Shown: in pieces, positions 1 through 8,179 of the stretch
Numbering within the stretch: position 1 is the stretch's first letter
Layout: every line of letters begins with the position of its first letter
Assembly (NCBI GenBank): GCA_017521925.1
Contig: JAFXBG010000005.1
Location: 1-40,285, forward strand
Reading direction: 5' to 3'
From: Clostridia bacterium
GTDB taxonomy: Bacteria; Bacillota; Clostridia; Oscillospirales; Acutalibacteraceae
Length of the DNA stretch: 40,285 nucleotides
Program-made: the position numbers and the translations under genes
The notes under the pieces: generated by a model
Seen by the model: the letters and a program-made list of their open reading frames with translations, nothing else
What the model was told of the DNA's origin: nothing
Databases searched by the model: none

Positions 1-1229
1 AGCTCTAAGAAAGCCTGACCGAAGCAAGCAGAGAAAGTAGGTGTAGGCTCGGTGATACCGCGCTCTGTGCCTGCAAGCTTTGAAGTAAAACCTGAAAGGA
101 AATAGTACTGAGCCTGCTCAGGTGTAAGGATTGAAACAGGAGGTAATACACCGAAAGCATCTGCAGAAAGGAAGATAACATTCTTGGCATCGGGAGCTGC
201 AGAAACAGGACGAACGATTTTTTCAATATGGTCAATGGGATAAGAAACACGTGTGTTCTCTGTTACTGAACCATCATCAAAATCGCAAACACCGTTTGCA
301 TCAACAGTTACGTTCTCAAGAAGAGCATTTCTCTTGATAGCTGCGTAGATGTCAGGCTCTGACTCTTTGTCAAGGTTAATAACCTTAGCATAGCAACCAC
401 CCTCAAAGTTAAACACGCCTTTGTCGTCCCAGCCGTGCTCGTCGTCACCGATAAGAAGACGCTTGGGGTCTGTGGAAAGGGTTGTTTTACCTGTACCTGA
501 AAGACCAAAGAAGAGAGCTGTGTTCTCACCCTTCATATCTGTATTTGCAGAACAGTGCATAGAAGCTATACCCTTAAGGGGCAGGTAGTAGTTCATCATA
601 GAGAACATACCCTTCTTCATTTCGCCGCCGTACCATGTGTTAAGGATAACCTGCTCACGGGATGAGATGTTGAAAACAACTGCTGTCTCAGAGTTAAGGC
701 CTAACTCCTTGAAGTTTTCAACCTTTGCTTTGGAAGCATTGTAGCAAACAAAATCAGGCTTGAAGTTTTCAAGTTCTTCAGCTGTAGGATTGATGAACAT
801 ATTCTTTACAAAGTGAGCCTGCCAAGCAACCTCCATAATGAAACGGATAGACATTCTGGAGTCTTCGTTTGCACCGCAGAATACATCTACAACATAAAGC
901 TTCTTGTCAGAAAGCTCATTAACTGCAAGTTCTTTTAATGCCTTCCAGGTTTCCTCTGAGCAGGGGTGGTTATCGTTCTTGAACTCGTCGCTTGTCCACC
1001 ATACTGTATCCTTGGAATTTTCGTCCATAACAATGAACTTGTCCTTAGGAGAACGGCCTGTGTAGATACCTGTCATAACATTAACGGCACCAAGCTCTGT
1101 TTCCTGACCTTTCTCAAAGCCTTCAAGTGCAGGGTCTGTCTCTGCAACAAAAAGCTCTTCATAAGAAGGGTTGTGAACGATTTCTGTAGCACCTGTAATG
1201 CCATAAATGCTTAAGTCTAGATTTTTCAT
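1..1229 (-). CDS. pckA: Phosphoenolpyruvate carboxykinase (ATP), C-terminus cut by window edge
   Basis: Interconverts oxaloacetate + ATP and PEP + CO2 + ADP. In fermenters that make succinate it usually runs in the carboxylating direction and conserves ATP. An uninterrupted frame of 409 codons runs from the ATG at 1229 ([11 protein letters not shown]) to the window edge; about 120 residues are missing compared with the usual 530 or so. Visible family marks are RSPKDKF near the N-terminus, the kinase-1a P-loop [11 protein letters not shown], and the following [23 protein letters not shown] metal and nucleotide motif. The gene lies 92 nt after the AspT-family carrier, with a hairpin between them, so it may have its own promoter or be read through. 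Its place at the end of the fumarate-reduction cluster supplies the oxaloacetate-forming step. Identity is very secure; the direction of the reaction is inferred. Confidence 0.97.
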   Translation of the reverse strand, partial: MKNLDLSIYGITGATEIVHNPSYEELFVAETDPALEGFEKGQETELGAVNVMTGIYTGRSPKDKFIVMDENSKDTVWWTSDEFKNDNHPCSEETWKALKELAVNELSDKKLYVVDVFCGANEDSRMSIRFIMEVAWQAHFVKNMFINPTAEELENFKPDFVCYNASKAKVENFKELGLNSETAVVFNISSREQVILNTWYGGEMKKGMFSMMNYYLPLKGIASMHCSANTDMKGENTALFFGLSGTGKTTLSTDPKRLLIGDDEHGWDDKGVFNFEGGCYAKVINLDKESEPDIYAAIKRNALLENVTVDANGVCDFDDGSVTENTRVSYPIDHIEKIVRPVSAAPDAKNVIFLSADAFGVLPPVSILTPEQAQYYFLSGFTSKLAGTERGITEPTPTFSACFGQAFLE

Positions 1230-1287
1230 GATAATTCCTCTTTTCTTTACCCAGTTATGGGGAATTTATGTGTTTTATTTTTAAATC

Positions 1288-1313
1288 AACGGAGAAAACA
1301 AAATTGCTCCGTT
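1288..1313 (-). terminator. Hairpin after the AspT-family carrier gene
   Basis: A 7-bp perfect stem (AACGGAG/CTCCGTT) with a 12-nt loop lies directly after the stop codon at 1322. On the minus strand it is followed by an AT-rich stretch rather than a clean T run. It may be a weak terminator that partly separates pckA from the upstream operon. Confidence 0.5.
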
Positions 1314-1321
1314 AACTTTAA

Positions 1322-2584
1322 TCAGAATATTATAGTAATAAATTGAGATACCAATACAACCGTAATAAGAGCTATGGGATATGTTGCGGCATATGCTGTC
1401 GCTAAATCCTCTGTGCCTGATACACCGATAAGTGTGCCCAGCGCAGGTGTACTTGTCATACCGCCTGTAAGTGAACCTAAGTTATTAAGAAGACTAAGCT
1501 TCAACACGTACTTAGCAAAGAAATAACCGATAATCAAGGGTACAATTGTCATCACAACACCGTATACAAAGTACATCGGGTCAAAGATTGCAACAAACTC
1601 TGCTCCGCCGGGAATACCTGCACCTGTAAGGAAGAAAACAAGTCCCAGTTCTCTGAAAAGCTTAAGGGTACTCTGCTCAGGCATAATTTTTACAGGACCC
1701 AGTCTGCCGAAATGACCTAAAACAAGGCTCATTAAAAGGCATCCGCCCGTGGTTGTAAGCGAGAAGCAAGTACCGCCCAGCCCCTCTGAGGTAAGGGGAA
1801 TTCTGATTTGTCCTACAATTGTACCGATAATAGCGGCTAACGCAAACCCTGCTACGCCAAGATGGTCAAAGGTAAACAATTTGCCTGTGGCTTTATTGGT
1901 ATTTGTCTCTTCGGCACCCACAAGCTTTGCACGCTCAGCAGCCATATCTGCCTTTGTAATCTTAGGCATAAGCTGAACAAAAAGAACAACACCAACCACT
2001 CCGAAGATGTATGCAATACCGTAACCTACAGAAACAAGACCTGTATACTCGGCTGCAACGGATGCCTTGGCGGCAGAAAAAGCAGGTGTTGATGTAAGTG
2101 CGCCTGAAAGCAGACCTACAATCATAGCCACAAAACCTTCTCGGGTTTCAATGGATGAACCGTAGCCGATAAGCTCACCGGCATAAATACAACCAACCGC
2201 CGCAAGACCGCCTGCAAGAATAACAACTGTACCAAGAAGAACGTAAGACTTGAAATTCTTCTTGAAATTACCAAAGAATTTTGGGCCTGCTATGTAACCT
2301 ACTGATGTTACAAAAAGCACAAGACCCAGGCTTTCGACAATTGTCAGCCCCTCTGAAAAATCATAGGGCTTTGAAGAACCTGCAAAGAGCAGTTCGCCTG
2401 CTTCGTTTGTACTGAAAAACAACGCACCTGCCAGAAGTGAAATAATAAACACGCCTGCGTCACCTAAAGAAACGCCTTTAATGGTGATTCTGCCAAAGGC
2501 ATAACCCACCAGTAAAACAGCGAATACCACAAACAGCAACGTATAAATACTGCTGATTGAAATAACTCCGTTAAAAAAACTCAT
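1322..2584 (-). CDS. AspT/YidE/YbjL-family dicarboxylate carrier, candidate succinate exporter
   Basis: Integral membrane protein of 420 residues with about ten hydrophobic segments. It carries the duplicated signature of the aspartate:alanine exchanger family: GLLSGALTSTPAFSAA in the first half and GSLTGGMTSTPALGTL in the second. Between the halves is a short hydrophilic loop (roughly residues 210-235) where larger relatives carry TrkA-C domains; those are absent here. Known relatives include AspT (aspartate/alanine antiport) and the SucE1-type succinate exporter of corynebacteria. The gene sits 22 nt after the flavoprotein subunit and before pckA. Succinate, or a fumarate/malate/succinate exchange, is therefore the most economical substrate guess, but specificity cannot be read from the sequence. 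The ATG at 2584 has an upstream GGAG. Confidence 0.85.
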   Translation of the reverse strand: MSFFNGVISISSIYTLLFVVFAVLLVGYAFGRITIKGVSLGDAGVFIISLLAGALFFSTNEAGELLFAGSSKPYDFSEGLTIVESLGLVLFVTSVGYIAGPKFFGNFKKNFKSYVLLGTVVILAGGLAAVGCIYAGELIGYGSSIETREGFVAMIVGLLSGALTSTPAFSAAKASVAAEYTGLVSVGYGIAYIFGVVGVVLFVQLMPKITKADMAAERAKLVGAEETNTNKATGKLFTFDHLGVAGFALAAIIGTIVGQIRIPLTSEGLGGTCFSLTTTGGCLLMSLVLGHFGRLGPVKIMPEQSTLKLFRELGLVFFLTGAGIPGGAEFVAIFDPMYFVYGVVMTIVPLIIGYFFAKYVLKLSLLNNLGSLTGGMTSTPALGTLIGVSGTEDLATAYAATYPIALITVVLVSQFITIIF

Positions 2585-2606
2585 TTGTCCGATACCTTCT
2601 CCTTAA

Positions 2607-4211
2607 TCAAATACTTTTCTGCTTTGTGTAGTTAGGGAGAAGCTTAGGTGAAACTGTCTCTGTTTTGATACCTGCATCAGAAATTTCTTTTTCAAACTTC
2701 TCAACGTGAGACAATGTAAGCTTACCTACGGTTACTGTTTTAGCCTTAGCTGCAGCGTTGATACCTGCGCTTCTGCCAAAAACAATAATATCAAGCAAAG
2801 AGTTACCCATAAGTCTGTTCTTACCATGGATACCGCCAACAGCCTCGCCTGCAACAAAGAGGTTCTCAACATTGGTAGTCATACAGTTTGCATCAATATC
2901 AAGACCGCCGTTCTGATAATGAAGTGTTGGATAAACAAGGATAGGCTCCTTACGGATATCAATACCGTACTTATCAAACATTCTCCACATGGCAGGGATT
3001 CTCTTCATAATTGTACCCTCGCCGCCGATTTTCTCAATCATAGGAGTATCAAGCCAGACGCCATTGCCGTTGTCTGTATCAACACCGTTTGCACGGTCAC
3101 CGCACTCACGGATAATAGAAGCCGCTGCAACGTCACGGGTTTCAAGGGGATGCATAAACACTTCACCCTTTACGTTAACAAGCTTTGCACCGAGAGAACG
3201 AACCTTCTCAGTAACAAGAGCACCGAAAATCTGCTCGGGATATGCAACGCCTGTGGGGTGGTACTGTAAAGTTTCAGCATAAAGAAGCTTTGCGCCTGCT
3301 CTGTAACCCAGTACAAGACCGTCAGCAGTTGCACCATAGTGGTTGGATGTGGGGAATCCCTGATAATGCATACGGCCTGCACCGCCTGTAGCAATGATAA
3401 CAGTTTTAGCCTTAGCTACCAAAAGCTCTTTGGTTTCCATATTCATAAGAACTGCACCTGCAGCGTTGCCGTTTTCATCAAGAATAAGCTCAATAGCCGA
3501 AGTGAAATCAATTACAGGGATGTTACGGTTTATTACCTCGTCGCGGAGGGTACGCATAATCTCAGCACCTGAATAGTCCTTAGCGGCATGCATACGCTTG
3601 CGGGAAGTACCGCCACCGTGAGTTGTTACCATTGTGCCGTCAGCGTCTTTATCAAACTCAACACCTAAATCTGAGAGCCACTTAATAGCCTCAGGAGCAT
3701 CGCAAACAAGCTTTGAAAGCAGCTCACGTTTTGCAGCAAAGTGGCCGCCGCCGAAAGCATCCACAAAGTGAATTGCAGGCGAATCGTTGGGCTTGTCAGC
3801 TGCCTGAATACCGCCTTCTGCCATCATTGTGTTAGCATCACCGATTCTCAGCTTAGTAACAATCATAACGTCGGCGCCTGCCTCGTTGGCTTCAATAGCC
3901 GCAGAAGCACCTGCACCGCCGCCGCCTATAATAAGAACATCGGTTTCATAGTCGGGGGCAGAAAGGTCAACACTGTCAGCAGTAATACGGCTGTGTGCCT
4001 GTAAAATCTCAGCTAATTCAAAGGGGACCTTATCCCCTTTGTTAGGGCCAATCTTCAATACATCAAACTGGTCCTGTCTGTAGTCAGGATGAAAAGCTGC
4101 AAGCAAATCTTCCTTCTGCTTTGCAGTCATACGTTCAGGTTCTAACGCAATATTTTTATCTCTGGCTTTTTCTACCAATTCCAGAGAGTTCTGAAATTTT
4201 TCTGAATACAT
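2607..4211 (-). CDS. frdA: Fumarate reductase/succinate dehydrogenase-type flavoprotein subunit (soluble)
   Basis: FAD-dependent catalytic subunit of 534 residues, expected to reduce fumarate to succinate. An N-terminal extension of about 90 residues precedes the dinucleotide fold (DVLIIGGGGAGASAA, 91-105). Active-site elements of the family are present: HGGGTSRKR (198-206), QYHPTGV (317-322), the catalytic-type Arg in ETRD (359), TLHYQNGGL (429-437) and KNRLMGNSLLDIIVFGR (464-480). At the place where membrane fumarate reductases carry the FAD-linking His, this protein has Asn (ANTMMAEGG, about 127), so the flavin is probably non-covalent. The C-terminal capping domain of FrdA/SdhA appears to be missing. 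No membrane anchor gene is nearby, so the enzyme should be cytosolic. The start has GGAGG 9 nt upstream. Other FAD reductases of the superfamily remain possible, but the neighbours favour fumarate. Confidence 0.88.
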   Translation of the reverse strand: MYSEKFQNSLELVEKARDKNIALEPERMTAKQKEDLLAAFHPDYRQDQFDVLKIGPNKGDKVPFELAEILQAHSRITADSVDLSAPDYETDVLIIGGGGAGASAAIEANEAGADVMIVTKLRIGDANTMMAEGGIQAADKPNDSPAIHFVDAFGGGHFAAKRELLSKLVCDAPEAIKWLSDLGVEFDKDADGTMVTTHGGGTSRKRMHAAKDYSGAEIMRTLRDEVINRNIPVIDFTSAIELILDENGNAAGAVLMNMETKELLVAKAKTVIIATGGAGRMHYQGFPTSNHYGATADGLVLGYRAGAKLLYAETLQYHPTGVAYPEQIFGALVTEKVRSLGAKLVNVKGEVFMHPLETRDVAAASIIRECGDRANGVDTDNGNGVWLDTPMIEKIGGEGTIMKRIPAMWRMFDKYGIDIRKEPILVYPTLHYQNGGLDIDANCMTTNVENLFVAGEAVGGIHGKNRLMGNSLLDIIVFGRSAGINAAAKAKTVTVGKLTLSHVEKFEKEISDAGIKTETVSPKLLPNYTKQKSI

Positions 4212-4225
4212 ATGCTCTTTCCTCC

Positions 4226-4900
4226 TTACTTCTCAATATCTCTGTTGTTATAAAGTTCTTTCATCTCATCAACAGGCTTCTGCATAAGTGCCTCTATAAG
4301 CTCATTGAAATCACCATTTTTGATTTCTTTTACACGTTCCTCAAGATGAGCACTGCCGGGAGCAAGGTACTTGCCGTTGATTCTTCTGGCGAGCATTGCA
4401 ACCTGAGGATGAGAAATACCTGCAGGACATCTGGATGAGCATACACCGCACATTACGCAGTCAAAAGACTCTTCTGCACATTTTTCAAAATCGCCTCGCT
4501 GAGCGTAAGCTATGTACTGCATAACGTTAAGCCCCTGAGTGCAAGCTTTTGTGCAGGCATTACAGCCGATACAAGCATAAATTTCAGGATAAAGCTGCAT
4601 CATAACTGTCTCTGTTGTAGGAATAGTTTCAATATCATATACCTGCTTAACAAGAGGAAAGAAAGGTAAGGTAGCAATATACATATTGTCTTCTACTTTG
4701 GTCTGGCAAGCAAGACAAGCATGCAATTCGCGGTCACCTTTTATACGGTAAATAGTTGCACAAGCACCGCAAAAACCATTTCTGCAGCCACAGCCGCGAA
4801 CCAGCTGATAGCCTGCATATTCCATAGCAGTCATAATTGTAAGGTTTTCAGGTACTTCATATTTTTTACCAAAAAGAAAAATACTAACTGTCTTTTCCAT
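4226..4900 (-). CDS. frdB: FrdB-like iron-sulfur subunit (one 2Fe-2S, two 4Fe-4S sites)
   Basis: Electron-transfer partner of the flavoprotein, about 224 residues. The N-terminal ferredoxin-like domain carries the 2Fe-2S ligands in GCGCRNGFCGAC and HACLAC. The C-terminal half has two four-Cys motifs, CIGCNACTKAC and CVMCGVCSSRC, where canonical FrdB has one 4Fe-4S and one 3Fe-4S site. I chose the ATG at 4900 rather than the one at 4906, because AAGGAG stands 7 nt before the former and only 1 nt before the latter. In methanogen thiol:fumarate reductase this module is fused to an HdrB-like domain (TfrB). Here the HdrB part is a separate gene further up the same operon. It sits 14 nt upstream of the flavoprotein gene. 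Confidence 0.85.
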   Translation of the reverse strand: MEKTVSIFLFGKKYEVPENLTIMTAMEYAGYQLVRGCGCRNGFCGACATIYRIKGDRELHACLACQTKVEDNMYIATLPFFPLVKQVYDIETIPTTETVMMQLYPEIYACIGCNACTKACTQGLNVMQYIAYAQRGDFEKCAEESFDCVMCGVCSSRCPAGISHPQVAMLARRINGKYLAPGSAHLEERVKEIKNGDFNELIEALMQKPVDEMKELYNNRDIEK

Positions 4901-4911
4901 ATACATTCTCC

Positions 4912-5745
4912 TTAATACTCACCTGGAAGTTCTTCGAGTTCATCACAACGGAAAACCGGGCCATCCTTGCAGACGTATTTTGCACCTACATTACATCTGC
5001 CGCACTTACCGACACCGCACTTCATTCTGAGCTCAAGTGTTGTATAAACATTGGTTTTGTCAAAGCCGATATCGCAGAGTCCGTCCAATGTGAACTTAAT
5101 CATAACAGGAGGACCGCAGATAACTGCTACTTTATTTGTGTTAAACCCCAGTTCTTTTACATAATTTGGAACAAAGCCTACGTGACCGTCCCAACCGTCC
5201 TGAGGGTTATCAATGGTCAGATAAACATTAACTCCGTTATCCTTTGACCATTCTTCAATAATTTCATTGTAATCAAGAAGGTCGTCTTTACTGCGTGAAC
5301 CGTAAACAATATCAATCTTACCGTAGCGGTCACGGTAATGACGGCAATAATTGATTACAGAACGCAGAGGAGCAAGACCAACACCGCCTGCTATAAACAG
5401 AAGGTCTTTGCCTGCAAACACATCATCCACAGGGAAAGGCTTGCCGTAAGGTCCGCGGATAGTAATCTGCTGACCTGCTTCTGCCTGGTGCAGCCAATCG
5501 GTTACACAACCGCATTTTTTAATGGAAAATTCCATATACTCCTCGTTTGTAGGAGAAGATGTAATGGAAAACATCGCCTCGCCTACACCTGGTACTGAAA
5601 GCATTGCACACTGACCGGGTCTGTGGTCAAATGCCTTTTTACCGTCAGGAGTTACCACCCTGAAGGTTTTGATATCAGGTGTATCAATACGGACATCAGT
5701 AATGACACCAATTTTCGGAATCAAAGTATCATTAATATTATTCAC
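4912..5745 (-). CDS. FAD/NAD(P)-binding 2Fe-2S subunit, FloxA / sulfhydrogenase-gamma type
   Basis: Probable NADH-oxidising entry subunit of the Flox-Hdr complex, about 277 residues. Domains in order: a ferredoxin-reductase FAD barrel ending in FSITSSP, an NAD(P) fold with GGVGLAPLRS and later CGPPVM, and a C-terminal four-Cys 2Fe-2S motif (MKCGVGKCGRCNVG ... YVCKDG). The same architecture is found in dihydroorotate dehydrogenase PyrK, AsrB, sulfhydrogenase gamma and FloxA. The start is taken at the GTG at 5745, because GGAGG lies 8 nt before it; the longer TTG frame would begin inside the ribosome-binding site. It overlaps the previous gene by a few bases, which indicates translational coupling. 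NADH rather than NADPH preference is inferred from the Rex/fermentation context only. Confidence 0.85.
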   Translation of the reverse strand: MNNINDTLIPKIGVITDVRIDTPDIKTFRVVTPDGKKAFDHRPGQCAMLSVPGVGEAMFSITSSPTNEEYMEFSIKKCGCVTDWLHQAEAGQQITIRGPYGKPFPVDDVFAGKDLLFIAGGVGLAPLRSVINYCRHYRDRYGKIDIVYGSRSKDDLLDYNEIIEEWSKDNGVNVYLTIDNPQDGWDGHVGFVPNYVKELGFNTNKVAVICGPPVMIKFTLDGLCDIGFDKTNVYTTLELRMKCGVGKCGRCNVGAKYVCKDGPVFRCDELEELPGEY

Positions 5746-6766
5746 CTTTGTTTCCTCCAATCTCTTTCATTACTTTAACTATATTCATTGAAATAGGACA
5801 CTTAGAGAGACATCTGCCGCAACCTACACAACTGAATATTTCCTCATTGTTTTCAGGATAATATACAAGCTTGTGCATAAACCTCTGACGGAAACGCTCC
5901 TTCTGTGTATTACGGTTATTGCCGTGAGCCATTTTTGTAAAATCGGAATACATACAGGAATCCCAGCATCTGAAACGGATAACGCCTGTGCCTGTGTTGA
6001 AATCCTTAATGTCATAGCACTGGCAAGTGGGACATACAAAGGTACAGGTACCGCATCCAAGACAAGACTCTGAAAGTTCTTCCCATTTGGGAGAATCAAA
6101 AATCTCTGCCGTTTTGCCCCCGCCAAAACCATCTGTAGTAAGATTCTTAAGAGGAAGCCTGTTCATTACAGCGTTAATCTTTGCCTTTTGAGCATCGACC
6201 TCATTATTATCGCAATCTTCAAGAATACCGTCAAGAGCAGTAAGAAGATTTTCGCCCTTTGCAGTATTGCTTTTAAAGAACACCTCGGTTTCGGTTTTCC
6301 ATGCGGAAATATCGCCCTGAGGCTCTGCAGGGTCTATGCCGAAGGTTTTACAGAAGCAGGTTTCGGAAGGTCTTGTGCAAGCCATGGAAATAATAATACC
6401 GTGGTTTCTGCGTGATGCATAGAAACTGTCAACAGGCTCTGAAAGGAAAACTCTGTCTAAAATATCAAAGCTCCTTACATCACAGGCTCTTACGCCGAAG
6501 ATAACAAAATCATCAGGCTCAACTCTTGTGTCAATAACCTCAATAGTCTTACCAAGTGTTTTGAATCCCATAAGATTCTCAGTCTGAGGGAAGAAGAAAT
6601 CCTTAGGACTTCTTACCGTATTAAGAGCATTGCTGTAAGCTGTGCCATCTTCCCACTTTTTATAAACCGCACTGCCGTCGTTCTCGTCCACAGGAAGATA
6701 CAGTACGGCGTTTTTCGCAATTTCTGCAAAAAGAAGATTTATTTTATCAAGGGAGCATTTACGCAT
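5738..6766 (-). CDS. 4Fe-4S dicluster subunit, FloxB/C, AsrA or sulfhydrogenase-beta type
   Basis: Cytosolic Fe-S electron carrier of 342 residues. The N-terminal two thirds resemble the beta subunit of sulfhydrogenase and anaerobic sulfite reductase A. The C-terminal third has two cluster motifs, CLGCGTCTFVCPTCQC and CVGCGRCLSKCPIS. In Flox and related complexes such a subunit relays electrons between the NAD(P)/FAD subunit and the MvhD-like/HdrA part. The start is placed at the ATG at 6766, with AAGGAGGG about 7 nt upstream; a longer reading frame exists but would place that site inside the gene. It overlaps both neighbours. I cannot tell from the sequence which of this gene and the next corresponds to FloxB and which to FloxC. 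Confidence 0.8.
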   Translation of the reverse strand: MRKCSLDKINLLFAEIAKNAVLYLPVDENDGSAVYKKWEDGTAYSNALNTVRSPKDFFFPQTENLMGFKTLGKTIEVIDTRVEPDDFVIFGVRACDVRSFDILDRVFLSEPVDSFYASRRNHGIIISMACTRPSETCFCKTFGIDPAEPQGDISAWKTETEVFFKSNTAKGENLLTALDGILEDCDNNEVDAQKAKINAVMNRLPLKNLTTDGFGGGKTAEIFDSPKWEELSESCLGCGTCTFVCPTCQCYDIKDFNTGTGVIRFRCWDSCMYSDFTKMAHGNNRNTQKERFRQRFMHKLVYYPENNEEIFSCVGCGRCLSKCPISMNIVKVMKEIGGNKGE

Positions 6767-7757
6767 CAGTGTCCCTCCTTGTAAGAGCCTCACCGGGCTC
6801 TAAATCTTCGGTTGTGTAGCTTACAAGAGGAGCTCGCATACCAACCTCTTCACCTGCCTGATACTCACCGTAGAATTCGTTCATATCCTTGATGAACTTA
6901 CGGTTTAAAAGATGCAGGGGAATATTCTGGGGACATACTCTTGAGCATTCTCCGCAGTCGGTACAACGACCGGCAACGTGATATGCACGGATAATATGGA
7001 AAAGCTTTTCTTCAAAGCTGTTTGCAGGAGATTTATTTTCAACACCTGATGCAGGGTTGTCAAACACGCACTTTTCGCAGGTGCATGCAGGACATGCGTC
7101 ACGACAAGCGTTGCAACGGATGCAACGGGAAAGCTCATTCTGCCAGAAAGCAAATCTTTCGTCAGGAGTAAGTGCCTCAATACGGGCAACCTCGTCAAAC
7201 CTGCTATTCTCGATTACGTCGCCCTCTTCGCCTAAAAGCTCGTCATAAGCCACGTGCTTTTTACTCTTGCAGTTTATGCATCTCTCAGCAAGAACGCTCT
7301 TAAAATCAACAGCGACAGGCTCTTCGTCATAAAGAGTTGATACAAGCAAATTGTCACCGTCTGTATCGATAGAAGAAATACCCTCGCCAACAGTTGCCTT
7401 AACCTTGGATATATCAACCATACCCTCGCAAGGAATACCTATTGCGTACACCTTTTCGCGGTCAAAGCGATGCTCTGATAAAAGCTGGTTAAAGCTGTAT
7501 GTGTCACAGGGCTTAAGGAAAACAAGAATTTTGCCCTCAAGCTTACGGGTTTTGGAAACAAGATATTTTGAAAAATTTGCACCGCAGAAATCATTGTAAA
7601 CGAAATCACGTTCAAGTTCTTCAACAGAGCTGAAAACTGCGGGAGTTACGTCATAACCGAACTCACCCTTTTTCCAGCCTAAAACACAGCTTACCGTGCC
7701 TGAAGATAGGAGTGCTGATGCTTTTTCGATTAAAATATCACCGGTTATTTTTTGCAT
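6759..7757 (-). CDS. Second 4Fe-4S subunit of the Flox-like complex
   Basis: Fe-S protein of 332 residues. A Cys-containing stretch near the middle (RCINCKSKKH) recalls the F420-hydrogenase/formate-dehydrogenase beta superfamily. It is followed by ferredoxin-type motifs RCIRCNACRDACPACTCEKC and CTDCGECSRVCPQNIP. Together with the following gene it forms the paired Fe-S subunits typical of flox clusters. The start ATG at 7757 has GGAGG 7 nt upstream and overlaps the end of the MvhD-like gene by 13 nt. The role is electron transfer between the NAD(P)H-oxidising subunit and MvhD/HdrA. Assignment to the complex rests on gene order and motif content. Confidence 0.78.
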   Translation of the reverse strand: MQKITGDILIEKASALLSSGTVSCVLGWKKGEFGYDVTPAVFSSVEELERDFVYNDFCGANFSKYLVSKTRKLEGKILVFLKPCDTYSFNQLLSEHRFDREKVYAIGIPCEGMVDISKVKATVGEGISSIDTDGDNLLVSTLYDEEPVAVDFKSVLAERCINCKSKKHVAYDELLGEEGDVIENSRFDEVARIEALTPDERFAFWQNELSRCIRCNACRDACPACTCEKCVFDNPASGVENKSPANSFEEKLFHIIRAYHVAGRCTDCGECSRVCPQNIPLHLLNRKFIKDMNEFYGEYQAGEEVGMRAPLVSYTTEDLEPGEALTRRDTDA

Positions 7758-8179
7758 CTTAAATCCTCCAATCTCTTGTTTTCGCCCAGTGCAGTAACCT
7801 GCTGAACAAAATCATTCATTGTAGCGGCAAACTTTGCACCCTCAGCAGCAGATACCCACTCAAGACGGGTACGCTCTCTTTCAATGCCAAGATAATCAAG
7901 CATTGAGAAAAGTGCAGTCATTCGACGGCGTGCATAATAGTTACCGGACGTATAGTGACAATCACCGGGGTGGCAACCGCAGATAATAACACCATCTGCA
8001 CCACGTTGGAATGCACGAAGGATAAACATAGGATTAACACGGCAGGAACAAGGCACACGGATAATCTTTACATCTGCAGGATAATTAAGGCGGTTGTTAC
8101 CTGCAAGGTCAGCACCTGCATAAGAACACCAGTTACAGCAAAACGCAACGATTAAAGGCTTATATTCATTTACTTGCAT
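7745..8179 (-). CDS. MvhD/FloxD-type 2Fe-2S electron transfer subunit
   Basis: Small protein of 144 residues of the methyl-viologen hydrogenase delta family, which delivers electrons to HdrA. The family's Cys motifs are all visible: FCCNWCSYAGAD near residue 15, VPCSCRVNP near 43 and GCHPGDCHY near 70. The length is normal for the stand-alone form. It overlaps hdrA by 10 nt and the next Fe-S subunit by 13 nt, so the set is translated as a unit. The ATG at 8179 is preceded by GGAGG. Identification as the bridge between Flox and Hdr subunits is well supported by family knowledge. Confidence 0.92.
   Translation of the reverse strand: MQVNEYKPLIVAFCCNWCSYAGADLAGNNRLNYPADVKIIRVPCSCRVNPMFILRAFQRGADGVIICGCHPGDCHYTSGNYYARRRMTALFSMLDYLGIERERTRLEWVSAAEGAKFAATMNDFVQQVTALGENKRLEDLRCKK

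Noticed and set aside
2706-3269. Long plus-strand open frames opposite frdA and other region 1 genes (also 8704-9048, 9850-10386, 12470-12934)
   Set aside because: They are antisense shadows of strongly supported genes, with Cys/His/Thr-rich compositions dictated by the opposite strand and no ribosome-binding sites.
4211-4226. Quinone-linked membrane fumarate reductase
   Set aside because: No FrdC/FrdD or cytochrome b subunit lies in or beside the cluster and the flavoprotein lacks the covalent FAD His.
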